Below the pieces are notes generated by a model. That model did no database searches and was not told the origin of the DNA. It saw nothing but the letters and a program-made list of their open reading frames with translations. From the NCBI GenBank assembly GCA_030745875.1, contig JASLNT010000110.1, forward strand, positions 1 through 56,861: a DNA stretch of 56,861 nt, given 5' to 3'. Both the position numbers and the translations under genes were made by a program. The DNA comes from Phycisphaerae bacterium. Its GTDB lineage: Bacteria; Planctomycetota; Phycisphaerae; SM23-33. Below, piece after piece: positions 26,385 to 36,333 of this stretch. Position 1 is the stretch's first letter; every line of letters begins with the position of its first letter.

Positions 26385-28112
26385 TTATTCCTCTCCGGTC
26401 AACTCGGCGGCCATCTTCGTGAATTCTCCGAACAAACCAGTCAATGCGGCAAAGGGTATCTCGGATTTCCCGGCGGTGCGGACCTTCACGTTGGGCCATT
26501 TTGGGCTCGACAGTTTCATTTCGGTTTTCCGTCCGTAGCGAATCTTCCGCGTCTGAAAGAAACTCGAACGAACAGCGGTCAGGACATCTCGGTCATTGAC
26601 ATGCAGTTCGACGTCGCTCGTGCCGGGGTCATTGGTGTCGAAGAACGTATATCTCACCACCATCGTATCGCCTTTCCGTATAATCGAAGCAGGCACGTGT
26701 CCCAAACGAACGGCCTCGGAGCAGCGGTAGTCCAGAAGGCCCGCCTTCGTCGTTATGTACGGCGAGTTCCAACCCTTCCGGTTGGCTTCGATGCTCTGCT
26801 GCAGTGACTTTCCGACCTTGAATCCGATGTCGGTCGTAAACCCCCCGTCGGGCCGCCGGGCTACGCTGAAGGAGAACATCGGAACCATTTGAACGTTCGG
26901 GAAACTGACAATTTCGTTCGACGATGATGAGTAGATGCGCATACCGTCCGGAGCGGACCTGTAGGCCACCATCACCGTATCCTTCTTGAATAGAACGATC
27001 TCGATGATCTCGTCGGTCATCACAGAGCCAAAGTAGATTCTATACGGCGTCTTGGCTCCACCTGCGGAAGTGACCAGGTCCAGTTCGATAATCTCGGCCT
27101 CGGCGCGGAATTTCTTTGACCAGGCCAAGAACATGTCGACGCTAGTGAGCATATTGGCGCCATAGTTCTCAATACACCCCGCCAGCTTGGCCGATGTCTG
27201 GGCCCACGGGCTCTTGGGGGCGATCTCCCGGGCCTGTTTCAAAGCCTTGATCGCTTCGGGCCGCTTTCCGGCGGCGAAAAGACACCTGCCTTTCCAATGC
27301 AGTATCTGCGGATCAAGTTCCTTACCGCTCAGCGTTTCAATTGTCTTCAGTGCTTCGGCGAAACGCTTGGCGCAGACATCCGTGTGAATGCCGATCCGCA
27401 CTATCCTGGAATCGCCGCGCTGGGCCTCGGGCAGTTGGCGCAAGAAATGCTCGATGATCATGGCGACCTCCCTCATCGCGATCATCTCGTTAAGCTTGAG
27501 TATGCGGTCTAAAGGCGTCAGACCGTCCCGCAAGCAGAGATCGACGAGTTTGTTCTCCTCATCATCGTTGTCTTTCTTGAGCTTGCCGGCGATATCGCGC
27601 GCCAGATCGTCGGCGCCGGCTTGTCTCGCTATGAGAATGCACTTCAGTGCGAATCTCCCGGTGAAGTGTTTGTATCCGAATCTCAACAAACCGCGTCTGA
27701 AACCGGCGGCCAGACCCTTCGCTGTTTCGTCGGATAGTTTGGCGAACCCGCAGAACATCACCCTGTCCACAAAGTTCTTGTACGCCAGTCCGTCCGGAAA
27801 ACCGTTCAGTACATGCCGGCTGTATGCGCTGTCGGCGTAGTTCACAAGCAGCAAGGTCTTGCAAGTCGTGGCCGTTTCGCGCTGGCCGCCAAGGGTCGCC
27901 AGCATGTAAGCGTCGAACAGAACCCGTGGGGCATGGGGCGACTTGAGGTTCTTTCGAACGAACGTCAGGGCATCGTTGAGAAAGACCGCATGTCCACCGG
28001 CGCCGCTGTAATTCTCGATCAGCGGGAAAGGCGCCTTGTCGTCGGCTGGAACGGGCGGGGACAACGTCAGCAACACCAACGCAAACCCAAGCATACCAAC
28101 AGAATGCTTCAT
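26385..28112 (-). CDS. Secreted hypothetical protein with TPR-like and C-terminal beta-rich region
   Basis: A 575-residue protein with a signal peptide (MLGFALVLLTLSPPVPADD). Residues about 60-325 are helical; ILHWKGRCLFAAGKRPEAIKALKQAREIAPKS is a recognisable TPR unit. From about 345 onward the chain is beta-rich (IIEIVLFKKDTVMVAYRSAPDGMRIYSS, VVRYTFFDTNDPGTSDVELHV) and could be a LolA-like or similar open-barrel domain, but I am not confident. GGGAG lies seven bases before the ATG at 28112. The neighbouring DUF3616 gene starts a separate leftward unit. No enzymatic motif was seen. Confidence 0.65.
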   Translation of the reverse strand: MKHSVGMLGFALVLLTLSPPVPADDKAPFPLIENYSGAGGHAVFLNDALTFVRKNLKSPHAPRVLFDAYMLATLGGQRETATTCKTLLLVNYADSAYSRHVLNGFPDGLAYKNFVDRVMFCGFAKLSDETAKGLAAGFRRGLLRFGYKHFTGRFALKCILIARQAGADDLARDIAGKLKKDNDDEENKLVDLCLRDGLTPLDRILKLNEMIAMREVAMIIEHFLRQLPEAQRGDSRIVRIGIHTDVCAKRFAEALKTIETLSGKELDPQILHWKGRCLFAAGKRPEAIKALKQAREIAPKSPWAQTSAKLAGCIENYGANMLTSVDMFLAWSKKFRAEAEIIELDLVTSAGGAKTPYRIYFGSVMTDEIIEIVLFKKDTVMVAYRSAPDGMRIYSSSSNEIVSFPNVQMVPMFSFSVARRPDGGFTTDIGFKVGKSLQQSIEANRKGWNSPYITTKAGLLDYRCSEAVRLGHVPASIIRKGDTMVVRYTFFDTNDPGTSDVELHVNDRDVLTAVRSSFFQTRKIRYGRKTEMKLSSPKWPNVKVRTAGKSEIPFAALTGLFGEFTKMAAELTGEE

Positions 28113-28210
28113 AACGAATCTCCCAACTTAGAAATCGCAGCGGGCGACGTTCCCTTTATAACCGCCTGACCGCTATCGGTCTTCCTGGCGATTCTACCGC
28201 CAATCGTGAA

Positions 28211-28232
28211 ACCAGAAAACGCTTTTTCTGGT
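28211..28232 (-). terminator. Possible hairpin downstream of the DUF3616 gene
   Basis: ACCAGAAAA (28211-28219) pairs perfectly with TTTTCTGGT (28224-28232) around a four-base loop. It lies 115 bases after the DUF3616 stop, between two leftward genes. There is no adjacent T tract on the minus strand, so termination is uncertain. Confidence 0.3.
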
Positions 28233-28346
28233 CGGCGGGGGGAATATCCGGCCGTTTCCGAGCCATGATGCGGTTCAAACTGCCCTGTATGCGATAATCG
28301 CTGTGACGGTTGTATCCATCCAACGTGGTCTATATTCTCGTTGGGA

Positions 28347-29612
28347 TTATGGATAATCCGCACTATGGTTCGTCTCGACGCCGGGGCTGGTCCCCGGATT
28401 TCTCGATACAGGCGATATCCTCAGCGCTCGGAAGTATTTCCTGGTTTCGTCGCGAAGGTGCTTGTTCAGACTCGTCCCGTCGTAGCGGTAGTACTCGGGT
28501 CTGATGCAGTCGGCCGGGCCGCTGACGGGAATCGGCACGACCCCGTCGTCGCTGAGAATGAACAGCCCGGAAGACTGCGGAAAAACAACCACCGCTTCGG
28601 GGCGCCACGAGGGCTTGTGGGAATCCAGTTTCTGCAGAGAGACCGGTTGCTCGTCGACATTCCCGGACCATCGATACAGGGCGAAACCGCCCGTATCGTC
28701 TTTGGGACCTGCGAGAATAAACGCGGCGCGGTCCCGGGCGGAGTAGACCATGTCGCGAACGCCCAGCCCTCCAAGGTCCCACAGCATCGGACGACCAAAC
28801 TTCGGAGCCCGGCCCCTGTCGACAATTTCAGCGGGGTTCAAGAGCGGAAGGACTATCGCACGGTCGGAGTCGGACGCCCGGGATGACGACTGAGGATTTC
28901 TCAAACCGATATACAGGCGATCTCCGTCTGCGCTGGCGCAGAGGCCTTCGATATTCAACCCGCGATCCTTCGGAGCCAATCGCTGTCTGGCGCTCCCGTT
29001 GAGTTCTCCATGGCGATAAGACAAGGGCAACCCCGGACAAACCTCGCGAACACCCGGATCGCCCATCATCCGCTCAGCCAGTTTTGAATATGAACGTCCA
29101 ACCGGACGTATCGCGACCCGACCGGAATCTTCGCTGATATGGGCGGCGAAGAAACGACACCGATTCGGGCGCCACTTTCCGTTGCGATTACGACCGTGGG
29201 AGGTGATCCAGTATACGCGATCGCCTATCCGTGCGGCGGCCTCGATGTCCGCCTCGGGATGCTTGCCCTCCAGGCCCATGAACTTCGTCAGGTCGAATTT
29301 GAACGTGGGCGAGCCCCCGTCAATTCGGTAAGCTCGCAGAACGTTGTTCTCATCATCGGCGACAAGCAACGTCCGTTCATCCAGGGCGATCGCAGCCGAC
29401 GCGTCGCTGGTTCCGCTGAAAACCACCCACGGCGCATTGTCTCCGGGATCAACGTCGACATGCGAACCGGCTGGCTGGGTGGCGGGGTTTGTGTTCACTG
29501 TCCGGCGATCGATGCGATTTGTCCGGCAATTCGAGACGGCTAGGCATATCAAACCGGCCATCGCAACGGCCGCGAAAATATAGACTATCTGCCTTATACG
29601 GTATTCGTCCAT
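28347..29612 (-). CDS. DUF3616 family protein, membrane-anchored or exported
   Basis: From the ATG at 29612 the protein has 421 residues, with an N-terminal hydrophobic anchor (IVYIFAAVAMAGLICLAVSNC), perhaps a lipoprotein signal. The body has repeated beta-propeller-like strands. EADIEAAARIGDRVYWITSHGRNRNGKWRPNRCRFFAA is a strong DUF3616-like signature, and LNIEGLCASADGDRLYIGLRNP and FGRPMLWDLGGLGVRDM fit the same family. The biochemical function of DUF3616 is unknown to me; proteins of this kind look like strictosidine-synthase- or phytase-type propellers. It lies 79 bases after the sulfatase at 29692-31485 and is probably cotranscribed with it. Confidence 0.75.
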   Translation of the reverse strand: MDEYRIRQIVYIFAAVAMAGLICLAVSNCRTNRIDRRTVNTNPATQPAGSHVDVDPGDNAPWVVFSGTSDASAAIALDERTLLVADDENNVLRAYRIDGGSPTFKFDLTKFMGLEGKHPEADIEAAARIGDRVYWITSHGRNRNGKWRPNRCRFFAAHISEDSGRVAIRPVGRSYSKLAERMMGDPGVREVCPGLPLSYRHGELNGSARQRLAPKDRGLNIEGLCASADGDRLYIGLRNPQSSSRASDSDRAIVLPLLNPAEIVDRGRAPKFGRPMLWDLGGLGVRDMVYSARDRAAFILAGPKDDTGGFALYRWSGNVDEQPVSLQKLDSHKPSWRPEAVVVFPQSSGLFILSDDGVVPIPVSGPADCIRPEYYRYDGTSLNKHLRDETRKYFRALRISPVSRNPGTSPGVETNHSADYP

Positions 29613-29691
29613 GTGTTGCTTCTCGGACGTCTCGCATCGCCGCTCGCCGGGAGACCGGATACCGCCTGGTGTTTTCCGCATCCTGCGCGGG

Positions 29692-31485
29692 TCACTTGTT
29701 GGCGGCTTTCTTCTTCTTTGCGTCGGCGGCTTGTCGTTCTTTTCGTCGTTTGATCGCTTCGAGTCTTCGCTTGAGAAATTCGCCTTTGTGGTTCGGGTTC
29801 ATGGGAAGCACGCTGCATCGTTTAGCCCAGGCCCACCACTTGTCGTTCATCTCTTTGACCCGGCGGGGCTGCTCGGCGGCCAGGTCGTTCAATTCCGTGC
29901 GGTCGTCGACCATATTATACAAGCTCCATCGCGTTTTCTCACCAGCCGCCACGAGCTTCCAGTCGCCCATGCGAATCGCCCTATTGCCATGATGCTCCCA
30001 GCAGATGCTCTCCCGCACGATCGGTTTGTTGTCGACGATCGCCGGCAGCAAGCTCTTGCCCTCCATCGTCGGTATGTCGTTGCCCGCATGCCTGGCGGGA
30101 TACTTCGCGCCGGCGGCCTGGAGGAACGTGGGCATGAAGTCTATTACGTGACCGACCTGGCGGCGGTATTTACCGTCTGGCTTGGCCCGCGCGGGCCAGT
30201 GGACGATCATCGGCGTGGATATCCCGCCCTCGTGGGTGTAGTGCTTGTAGTAGCGGAACGGGGTGTTGCTGGCGCAAGCCCAACCGGACCCGTAACTGTC
30301 CCAACTGAGCGGACCGCCGTTTTCCTTGAACGTGTTGTGGTGCTTGGGCTTCATCAGCCCTCCGTAGATGCTCCACTCCGAACACCCGCCGTTATCGGCG
30401 AGGAACACAATCATGGTGTTCTCCAGGATACCGTTGTCTTTGAGCGACTTGACGATCCGCCCGACGCCCTGGTCCATGTTGTCTATCATCGCCGCATAAA
30501 TCTCCATCTTCATCGACATGAAGGCGTGGAGATTGTCCTTGTTGACGACCTTGATCTGCTCGAACTGCTTGGGCAGGTCGCGCTCGGGCAGATCGTCCCA
30601 CGAACAGTCCGCCGATGATTTCGACATCTTCCACTTCGGGTCGAGCAGACCGAGCTTGTGGATTTTCTTGAGCCTGCTTTCGCGGAGTTTGTCCCATCCG
30701 CCGTCATAAACGCCCTTGTATCTCGCGCGATCCTTGTCCAGCGCGTGCAGCGGCCAGTGCGGGGCGGTGTAGGCCACGTACTGGAAGAACGGTTTGGACT
30801 TGCTCTTGAGGCAGTGCTCGTTGATGAATTTGACGGTGTTGTCGCTGATGGCGTCAGTGTAGTAGTAGTTCTTGTCGTCTTTGGCTTGTTTGGTTATGTC
30901 TTCATTGTCGGTGGTCAGCGTCGCAGGCGCGTAGAAGTCTCCCGCGCCTGCGATAGTTCCGTAGAACCTGTCGAATCCGCGCTGACACGGCCAGTTGTGC
31001 TTGTCTTTCAACTCCCTGGCGCGCGTATCTCTGGTCAGATGCCATTTTCCGGTCATGTAGGTTGCATACCCGTTCAGCCTGAGAGCTTCGGCGAGCGTGA
31101 CGCACTGCTTGTTTATGTTCCCGCGATATCCCGGCGCTTTCCAATCGGGCTCCATACCGCCCATCGAGGCCTGGTGCGCATAAAGCCCCGTCATCAAGGC
31201 CGCCCTGGTCGGGCAACATCGCGCTCCGTTGTAGAACTGCGTAAACACAACACCGCCCGCGGCGAGCTTGTCGATATTCGGGGTGTGGATCTCCGAACCG
31301 AAGCACCCGATATCCGAGTAACCCATATCGTCAGCCATTATCAAAATGATGTTGGGCCTGTCAGTCGAACCGGTATTCGGTTTCGCCGACATCGTAGTTG
31401 CAGCACAACCCGGAACAACCGCAGCGGCGGCTCCGAAGCCCACAGCCTTGAGAAAACCGCGACGATCAAGATCGATACCAGCCAT
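29692..31485 (-). CDS. Tat-exported arylsulfatase (CxPTR type)
   Basis: A 597-residue type I sulfatase, longer than most in the window. Leader: DRRGFLKAVGFGAAAAVVPGC, a twin-arginine signal with a Cys that could also be lipidated. NIILIMADDMGYSDIGCFG carries metal ligands, and CCPTRAALMTG carries the formylglycine cysteine; threonine replaces the common serine, as in arylsulfatases of the AtsA type. TGKWHLTRDT and FLADNGGCSEWS complete the site. The ATG at 31485 has AAGGA eight bases upstream; a GTG at 31503 is less likely. It lies 108 bases beyond the alcohol dehydrogenase of the ABC-importer operon, which suggests it desulfates the sugar that the importer takes up. Confidence 0.92.
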   Translation of the reverse strand: MAGIDLDRRGFLKAVGFGAAAAVVPGCAATTMSAKPNTGSTDRPNIILIMADDMGYSDIGCFGSEIHTPNIDKLAAGGVVFTQFYNGARCCPTRAALMTGLYAHQASMGGMEPDWKAPGYRGNINKQCVTLAEALRLNGYATYMTGKWHLTRDTRARELKDKHNWPCQRGFDRFYGTIAGAGDFYAPATLTTDNEDITKQAKDDKNYYYTDAISDNTVKFINEHCLKSKSKPFFQYVAYTAPHWPLHALDKDRARYKGVYDGGWDKLRESRLKKIHKLGLLDPKWKMSKSSADCSWDDLPERDLPKQFEQIKVVNKDNLHAFMSMKMEIYAAMIDNMDQGVGRIVKSLKDNGILENTMIVFLADNGGCSEWSIYGGLMKPKHHNTFKENGGPLSWDSYGSGWACASNTPFRYYKHYTHEGGISTPMIVHWPARAKPDGKYRRQVGHVIDFMPTFLQAAGAKYPARHAGNDIPTMEGKSLLPAIVDNKPIVRESICWEHHGNRAIRMGDWKLVAAGEKTRWSLYNMVDDRTELNDLAAEQPRRVKEMNDKWWAWAKRCSVLPMNPNHKGEFLKRRLEAIKRRKERQAADAKKKKAANK

Positions 31486-31593
31486 ATTCGCTTTCCTTTT
31501 CACGATTCAGCACTTGCGCACGAAGAGACCATGATACGAACGCAGAACGGCGTCATATATTCTGGGGCGAATAGTAGTCGGCCCGTCGGCGGG

Positions 31594-32775
31594 TTACTCT
31601 TCGGCGAATGGCCCGCACATGCGGTATATCTCGCTGATGTTCTCAGCGTTGTAGTCTTCGGCTCCCCACAGATTCGCCAGGAAAACTGTGCGCTCGGTGA
31701 TCCGGTCTATCCCGGATTCCGGAATGCCTGCGTCTTTGAAGCAAGTGTAGCTGCCGACCTTCTCCAGCCACGCCCTGAACTTTTCTATGCCTTCGCCGGC
31801 GGCGGCGAGGTCATCGTCGGCTTGGATGTCCAGTACGTTGCGGGCGAACTTTGCGATGCGCGCGTTTCCTTTTTCGCTGGCGTATTTCATCCACGCCAGC
31901 ATCATTATCGAAAGACCGGCTCCGTGGGCGATGTCGTAAATCGCGCTTAGCGGGTGCTCGAGCATGTGATTGGGAAAACCGAACGGTCCGATGCCCATCC
32001 ACGCCAGATCGTTGAACGCCATCGTTGCGCCCCACATAAGCGTGGCGCGTCCCTGGAAGTCTTTCGGATCAGCGACAGCTTTGTCGGCGGCCTCCATAAT
32101 CGACTTGCACAGGCCCTCGACAAATCGATCCTGGATGGGCGACCACTCGTCGGTCTGCGTGAAATATCCCTCCAGCAAATGGCTCATCGAATCGGCCGCC
32201 GAGAATGCGGTGTACGATTGCGGAATAGTGTAAGTGACCGTCGGGTCTAGGATCGAGACCTTCGGGTACAGAGGCGGGTAGTTGCAGGTGCCCAGCTTGT
32301 CGAGCGTGTCGTCTCGAGTGAGCACCATTCCGCCGTTCATTTCCGAACCGGCGGCGGGGATGGTGACTACAGTCAGCAGAGGAAGCGCCGTCTCCACATT
32401 CGAGGTGAACACAAAGAATTCGAGAATGTCGGTGTCGGTGACGGCTCCGGCGCAAATGCTCTTTGACGTGTCGATAACGCTTCCGCCTCCGACGGCGACG
32501 ACCATATCGACGTGTTCGGCTTTGGCGAGTTCAACGCCTTTGCGAGCGTATGACATAAGCGGGTTGGACTTCACGCCTCCGAACTCTACGATCTCGACGC
32601 CCGCTTCAGTCAGCGAGGCGACGGCCTGATCGTACACGCCGTTTTTCTTGACGCTGCCCATACCGTAGACCAGCAGGGCTTTCTTACCGTAAGCTCCGGC
32701 CTGTTCGCCGAGTTGAGAAACAGTTCCCTCGCCAAAGATGATCTTCGTGGGGTTGTGAAAAATAAATTCCTGCAT
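31594..32775 (-). CDS. Iron-containing alcohol dehydrogenase (butanol dehydrogenase-like)
   Basis: A 393-residue group III metal-dependent alcohol dehydrogenase. The start FIFHNPTKIIFGEGTVSQLG is typical of the BdhA/YugJ-like branch. VVAVGGGSVIDTSKSICAGA is the NAD(P)-binding GGGSxxD motif. Metal ligands lie in DSMSHLLEGYF and PNHMLEHPLSAIYDIAHGAGL (Asp plus three His). The ATG at 32775 has GAGGAG about six bases upstream; the longer frame to 32871 runs into the permease gene. It starts 11 bases after the permease stop, so it belongs to the importer operon. Likely job: reduction of an aldehyde, such as a lactaldehyde-like fragment, or oxidation of a sugar alcohol. Confidence 0.92.
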   Translation of the reverse strand: MQEFIFHNPTKIIFGEGTVSQLGEQAGAYGKKALLVYGMGSVKKNGVYDQAVASLTEAGVEIVEFGGVKSNPLMSYARKGVELAKAEHVDMVVAVGGGSVIDTSKSICAGAVTDTDILEFFVFTSNVETALPLLTVVTIPAAGSEMNGGMVLTRDDTLDKLGTCNYPPLYPKVSILDPTVTYTIPQSYTAFSAADSMSHLLEGYFTQTDEWSPIQDRFVEGLCKSIMEAADKAVADPKDFQGRATLMWGATMAFNDLAWMGIGPFGFPNHMLEHPLSAIYDIAHGAGLSIMMLAWMKYASEKGNARIAKFARNVLDIQADDDLAAAGEGIEKFRAWLEKVGSYTCFKDAGIPESGIDRITERTVFLANLWGAEDYNAENISEIYRMCGPFAEE

Positions 32776-32786
32776 GGCAAGCTCCT

Positions 32787-33770
32787 CTATCGAGTATCGC
32801 GTCTTTCTATTCGAGACTGCAGTAATACCACCGCAAGCAGCAGCGTTCCAGTGATCATTTCGTTGTACCATGACGGAAGCGGGATTCCAAAACGCATTCG
32901 AAAGTGGTTGATGAGATTCGGAATGAGCCCCAGAATCAATACTCCGCAGAACACCTGTCCGACCTTCCCGAGCCCTCCGGTAAGAGGTATCCCTCCGATC
33001 ACCACCGCGGCGATAGCGATCAGCTCCAACCCCCTTGCAGCGGTGGGATCAACAGCTTTGAGTTGGGAAGCCAGCAATAGACCGGCGCATCCGGCGCATC
33101 CGCCTGATATTATATAGACAAGAGTTTTGCTCTTTTTCACGTTCAGGCCCATCATTCCGGCGGCTTCTTCAGCGCCGCCGACGGCGTATACGCTCCGACC
33201 GAAACTCGTGTACTTCGAGACAACAATCGCAACGCCGAACGCCAGCGCAAGGGCGATCGTTGGATACGGAAGCCCAAGAACGTCGCCCCGGTACAGTGCG
33301 CGGAACCATTCGGGAACATTTACAGTCTGGCTGGCGGTGTCACCGGCCAGAATAAAAGCCAACCCCCTTACTCCGAGCATCATCGCAAGAGTGGTGATGA
33401 ACGGCGGGATTCGGCCCAACGTTATCAGCGCACCGTTAAGGGCGCCAATGGCGAGCCCGACAGCTATTGGAGCTATCACCGCCAGCGGAGGATAAGATTC
33501 GCTGACTTGCACCGCGACGATCGACGCGACTGCGGTAATCGATCCGACCGACAGATCGATTCCGCCCGAGAGTATCACAAAAGCCATTCCAATCGCGACC
33601 AGACCGGAGATACTGACGCGGCGAAAGATGTTGACGACATTAGTTGCGGTGCCAAAAGCGGGGAAACAGACAGCCGCTATGACACACAAGACCACAAGCA
33701 TCATCAGCGAAGCGTGCGCCTTTATCAGGTCTCTGACGCCTGTCTTGATTGTAACTTTGTCGGTTCTCAT
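32787..33770 (-). CDS. ABC sugar transporter permease (RbsC/YjfF type)
   Basis: A 327-residue inner-membrane permease with about eight to ten helices. The family motif VAIGMAFVILSGGIDLSVGSITAVAS lies in the N-terminal half, and LELIAIAAVVIGGIPLTGGLGKVGQVFCGVLILGLI is the EAA-like loop that contacts the ATPase. The ATG at 33770 is preferred since it starts 17 bases after the neighbouring permease stop. Together with the permease at 33787 it would form the heterodimeric channel of a CUT2 importer, as in galactofuranose systems that also have two permeases. Confidence 0.9.
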   Translation of the reverse strand: MRTDKVTIKTGVRDLIKAHASLMMLVVLCVIAAVCFPAFGTATNVVNIFRRVSISGLVAIGMAFVILSGGIDLSVGSITAVASIVAVQVSESYPPLAVIAPIAVGLAIGALNGALITLGRIPPFITTLAMMLGVRGLAFILAGDTASQTVNVPEWFRALYRGDVLGLPYPTIALALAFGVAIVVSKYTSFGRSVYAVGGAEEAAGMMGLNVKKSKTLVYIISGGCAGCAGLLLASQLKAVDPTAARGLELIAIAAVVIGGIPLTGGLGKVGQVFCGVLILGLIPNLINHFRMRFGIPLPSWYNEMITGTLLLAVVLLQSRIERRDTR

Positions 33771-33786
33771 TCTGTCGGTCCGCAGG

Positions 33787-34761
33787 CTATTTTTCCCTGC
33801 GCGCCCATAGCACGCCAATTACGATTACGGCTTTGAAGATCATCGCGTGATGGTCCCGCATGTCATTCATGTTTGCAATAACAGTCACGAGCGGGATGAT
33901 AACGGCGCCAATGACCGTCCCTAACACCCTTGCCTTACCCCCGGAAAACGACGTTCCTCCGATAGCCACCGCAGCAATCGCATCCAGTTCGATGAGCTGG
34001 CCGAGGCCGGCCGCATTCACGCCTCCGGTTCGGGCGACTTTCATAACTCCGGCGACAGCGCAAAGAAGGCTGCAAAGCACATAAACAAAGACGGTGGTCT
34101 TCAGAATGTTAATTCCAACCAGTCGCGCCGCGGTGGAATTATCGCCAATCGCCTCGACCTGCTTGGCGATAACGGTCTTCCTGACCAGAAACAGCATCGC
34201 CGCGACGACTCCGGCCATGATTACGATCTGAACCGGAAGTCCCAATATCCTGTATTGACCCAGAGCGTTCATGGACGAATGGAATGAAAAGTCCAGCGAC
34301 GGCTTGTCGAGGATAGTCTGGGCCAGCCCCCTGCCGGCGATCATCACAACCAGGGTCACAATGATCGGTTGGATCTTGAATTTCGAGATCAGGGTCCCGT
34401 TGAACAGACCGCAGAACCCGCCGGCAAGCATTCCACCGGCGATGGCGGGAACCAGGCCCGCATCCGCAATGTAGAGCCTGGCCGTAACCGCTCCGGAGAT
34501 CGCCATCACCGCCCCGACCGATATGTCAATCCCGCCCGAGGACATCACCATTGTCATCCCCAGCGCCACAAGCATTACCGGAAACGCCTGAACCAGGACA
34601 TTGTCCAGGGTCCCCAGAGAGAAGAAACCGGGAGTGAACCATGCGGTGACGGCAAGCAGCAGCAGAAAGAACATCCAAATAACGCAGTCCTTGAAGTTCC
34701 GCCTCCGGGCCGCCGCAGCCCAGAAAGCGACAAGGGAGGATGTAAGTGCGTTATTGGGCAT
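33787..34761 (-). CDS. ABC sugar transporter permease (YtfT/RbsC type)
   Basis: A 324-residue membrane protein with the CUT2 permease pattern: VALGMTMVMSSGGIDISVGAVMAISGAV and LIELDAIAAVAIGGTSFSGGKARVLGTVIGAV. Its first 11 bases overlap the end of the ATPase gene, indicating translational coupling. With the paralogue at 32787 it makes the membrane part of the importer. Confidence 0.9.
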   Translation of the reverse strand: MPNNALTSSLVAFWAAAARRRNFKDCVIWMFFLLLLAVTAWFTPGFFSLGTLDNVLVQAFPVMLVALGMTMVMSSGGIDISVGAVMAISGAVTARLYIADAGLVPAIAGGMLAGGFCGLFNGTLISKFKIQPIIVTLVVMIAGRGLAQTILDKPSLDFSFHSSMNALGQYRILGLPVQIVIMAGVVAAMLFLVRKTVIAKQVEAIGDNSTAARLVGINILKTTVFVYVLCSLLCAVAGVMKVARTGGVNAAGLGQLIELDAIAAVAIGGTSFSGGKARVLGTVIGAVIIPLVTVIANMNDMRDHHAMIFKAVIVIGVLWARREK

Positions 34762-36289
34762 TGACGGCCTCCGGATCGGCGTGGCTTCCGTGAGCGAACA
34801 TCTGCATGATGCGCTCTTCGGATATTTCCGCGGCGGTCAGTTGTCCCACTTTCCGCCCCTCGGACAGCACGACAATCGTGTCGCATGATCGAATGAGCTC
34901 CTCCATCTCAGACGATATCATGAGAACGGCCACACCGTTTCCGGCCAGATCGGCGATGATGTCTTCAATCTCCGATTTCGCTCCGAGATCGATCCCTCTC
35001 ATCGGTTCGTCGAGGATCATCAGGATCGGTTTCTTGCAAAGCCATCTCGCAAGGAGGACCTTCTGCTGGTTCCCGCCGCTCAGTTCGCTCATCCGCTGCC
35101 CCGGTCCGGAAACCTTGATGTTCAGTTTGTCGATATACGTTTGGGCGATTCTCGTTTGGGCCTTCCTGGAAAGGACGCCGCCTGTGGACAACTCGCCCAT
35201 GACGCCTATGGTCATATTCTCCATAACCGACATGTGCGGGAAGAGGCCTTCGGCTTTTCGGTCCTCCGAGCAGAAGCCCACGCCCAGTTTTATCGCATCT
35301 CGCGGACTCTTCAAATGTGCGCGCTTGCCGACAATTTCGATCTCACCGTCCTCCGGGGCGGTGTCGCCGAAAAGGATTCTCGCAAGTTCAGTTCGACCTG
35401 ACCCCAGCAGCCCGGCGACCCCAAGGACCTGACCGGTTCGTATGTCTATGCTAATCTCTTTGGTCCTTTGAGACCTGGTCAGATCGCTTGCCTTTAAGAC
35501 GACTCGGCGATCGTCCAACCCCCGGGAGATCTCCTTCTTTTTGTGCAGAACTCCCGTCGCGTCGCGCCCGATCATTAACGAAACCATTTTCAGTTTCGTC
35601 AGATCCGCCATCGGATACTCGCCCACCAGACAACCGTCGCGCAGGATCGTCGCGGTGTCGCATATTTCGAACACCTCGCTCATCTTGTGGCTTATGAAGA
35701 TAACCGATGCACCGCGGGCCTGCACCCGGCGGATAACGTCAAACAGCAGCCCGACTTCGCTCTCGCTGAGCGAGGAAGTCGGTTCGTCCATCACCAGTAG
35801 TCTAGCCTCGACCGACAGCGCCCGGGCGATGGCGACCATCTGTTGAATGGCGACACTGTGGGCCTCCAGAGGTTTGGCGACGTCCACTCCGCCGACGCCC
35901 ATGTCGCTCAATATCGACCGGGCGCGAGACCTGACGGTTTTCCAGTCAATCAGGCCGAACCTCCTGGGCTCTCTGCCGATGAAGATATTCTCGGCGACGC
36001 TCAGGTACGGCGCCAGATTGAGTTCCTGATAGATCGTGCTGATCCCCAGATGTTGCGATTGGGCGGCGTCAGACGGAGCAATCGGTTTCCCGTCGAAGAT
36101 AATTTCCCCGGCGTCCTTATGGTATATCCCGGTCAACACTTTTATCAGCGTCGACTTGCCCGCTCCGTTTTCCCCCATCAGGGCGTGGACCCGCCCGCGC
36201 TGGACGGAAAAGTCCACATTGTCCAAGGCCTTCACTCCGGGAAAATTCTTACATATCCCCGTCATCTTCAATAGAAGGTCTTCTGTCAT
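34751..36289 (-). CDS. ABC sugar transporter ATPase with two nucleotide-binding domains
   Basis: A 512-residue CUT2 ATPase. The first domain has Walker A GENGAGKSTLIKVL and Walker B LLVMDEPTSSLSESE; the second has LGSGRTELARILFG in place of a normal Walker A, LSGGNQQKVLLARWL as signature and ILMILDEPMRGIDLG as Walker B. The altered second Walker A is usual for RbsA/AraG-type proteins. The ATG at 36289 has AGAGA upstream and begins the normal family sequence (LKMTGICKNFPGVKAL). It lies 44 bases after the binding-protein gene. Confidence 0.93.
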   Translation of the reverse strand: MTEDLLLKMTGICKNFPGVKALDNVDFSVQRGRVHALMGENGAGKSTLIKVLTGIYHKDAGEIIFDGKPIAPSDAAQSQHLGISTIYQELNLAPYLSVAENIFIGREPRRFGLIDWKTVRSRARSILSDMGVGGVDVAKPLEAHSVAIQQMVAIARALSVEARLLVMDEPTSSLSESEVGLLFDVIRRVQARGASVIFISHKMSEVFEICDTATILRDGCLVGEYPMADLTKLKMVSLMIGRDATGVLHKKKEISRGLDDRRVVLKASDLTRSQRTKEISIDIRTGQVLGVAGLLGSGRTELARILFGDTAPEDGEIEIVGKRAHLKSPRDAIKLGVGFCSEDRKAEGLFPHMSVMENMTIGVMGELSTGGVLSRKAQTRIAQTYIDKLNIKVSGPGQRMSELSGGNQQKVLLARWLCKKPILMILDEPMRGIDLGAKSEIEDIIADLAGNGVAVLMISSEMEELIRSCDTIVVLSEGRKVGQLTAAEISEERIMQMFAHGSHADPEAVNAQ

Positions 36290-36333
36290 AGCATCTCTGC
36301 GGGGCTCAACCGCCACGTGCGTCGGTGTCCAGA

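Noticed and set aside
30658..31950. A 430-codon plus-strand frame opposite the CCPTR sulfatase
   Set aside because: Spans two real genes on the other strand and has no recognisable domain.
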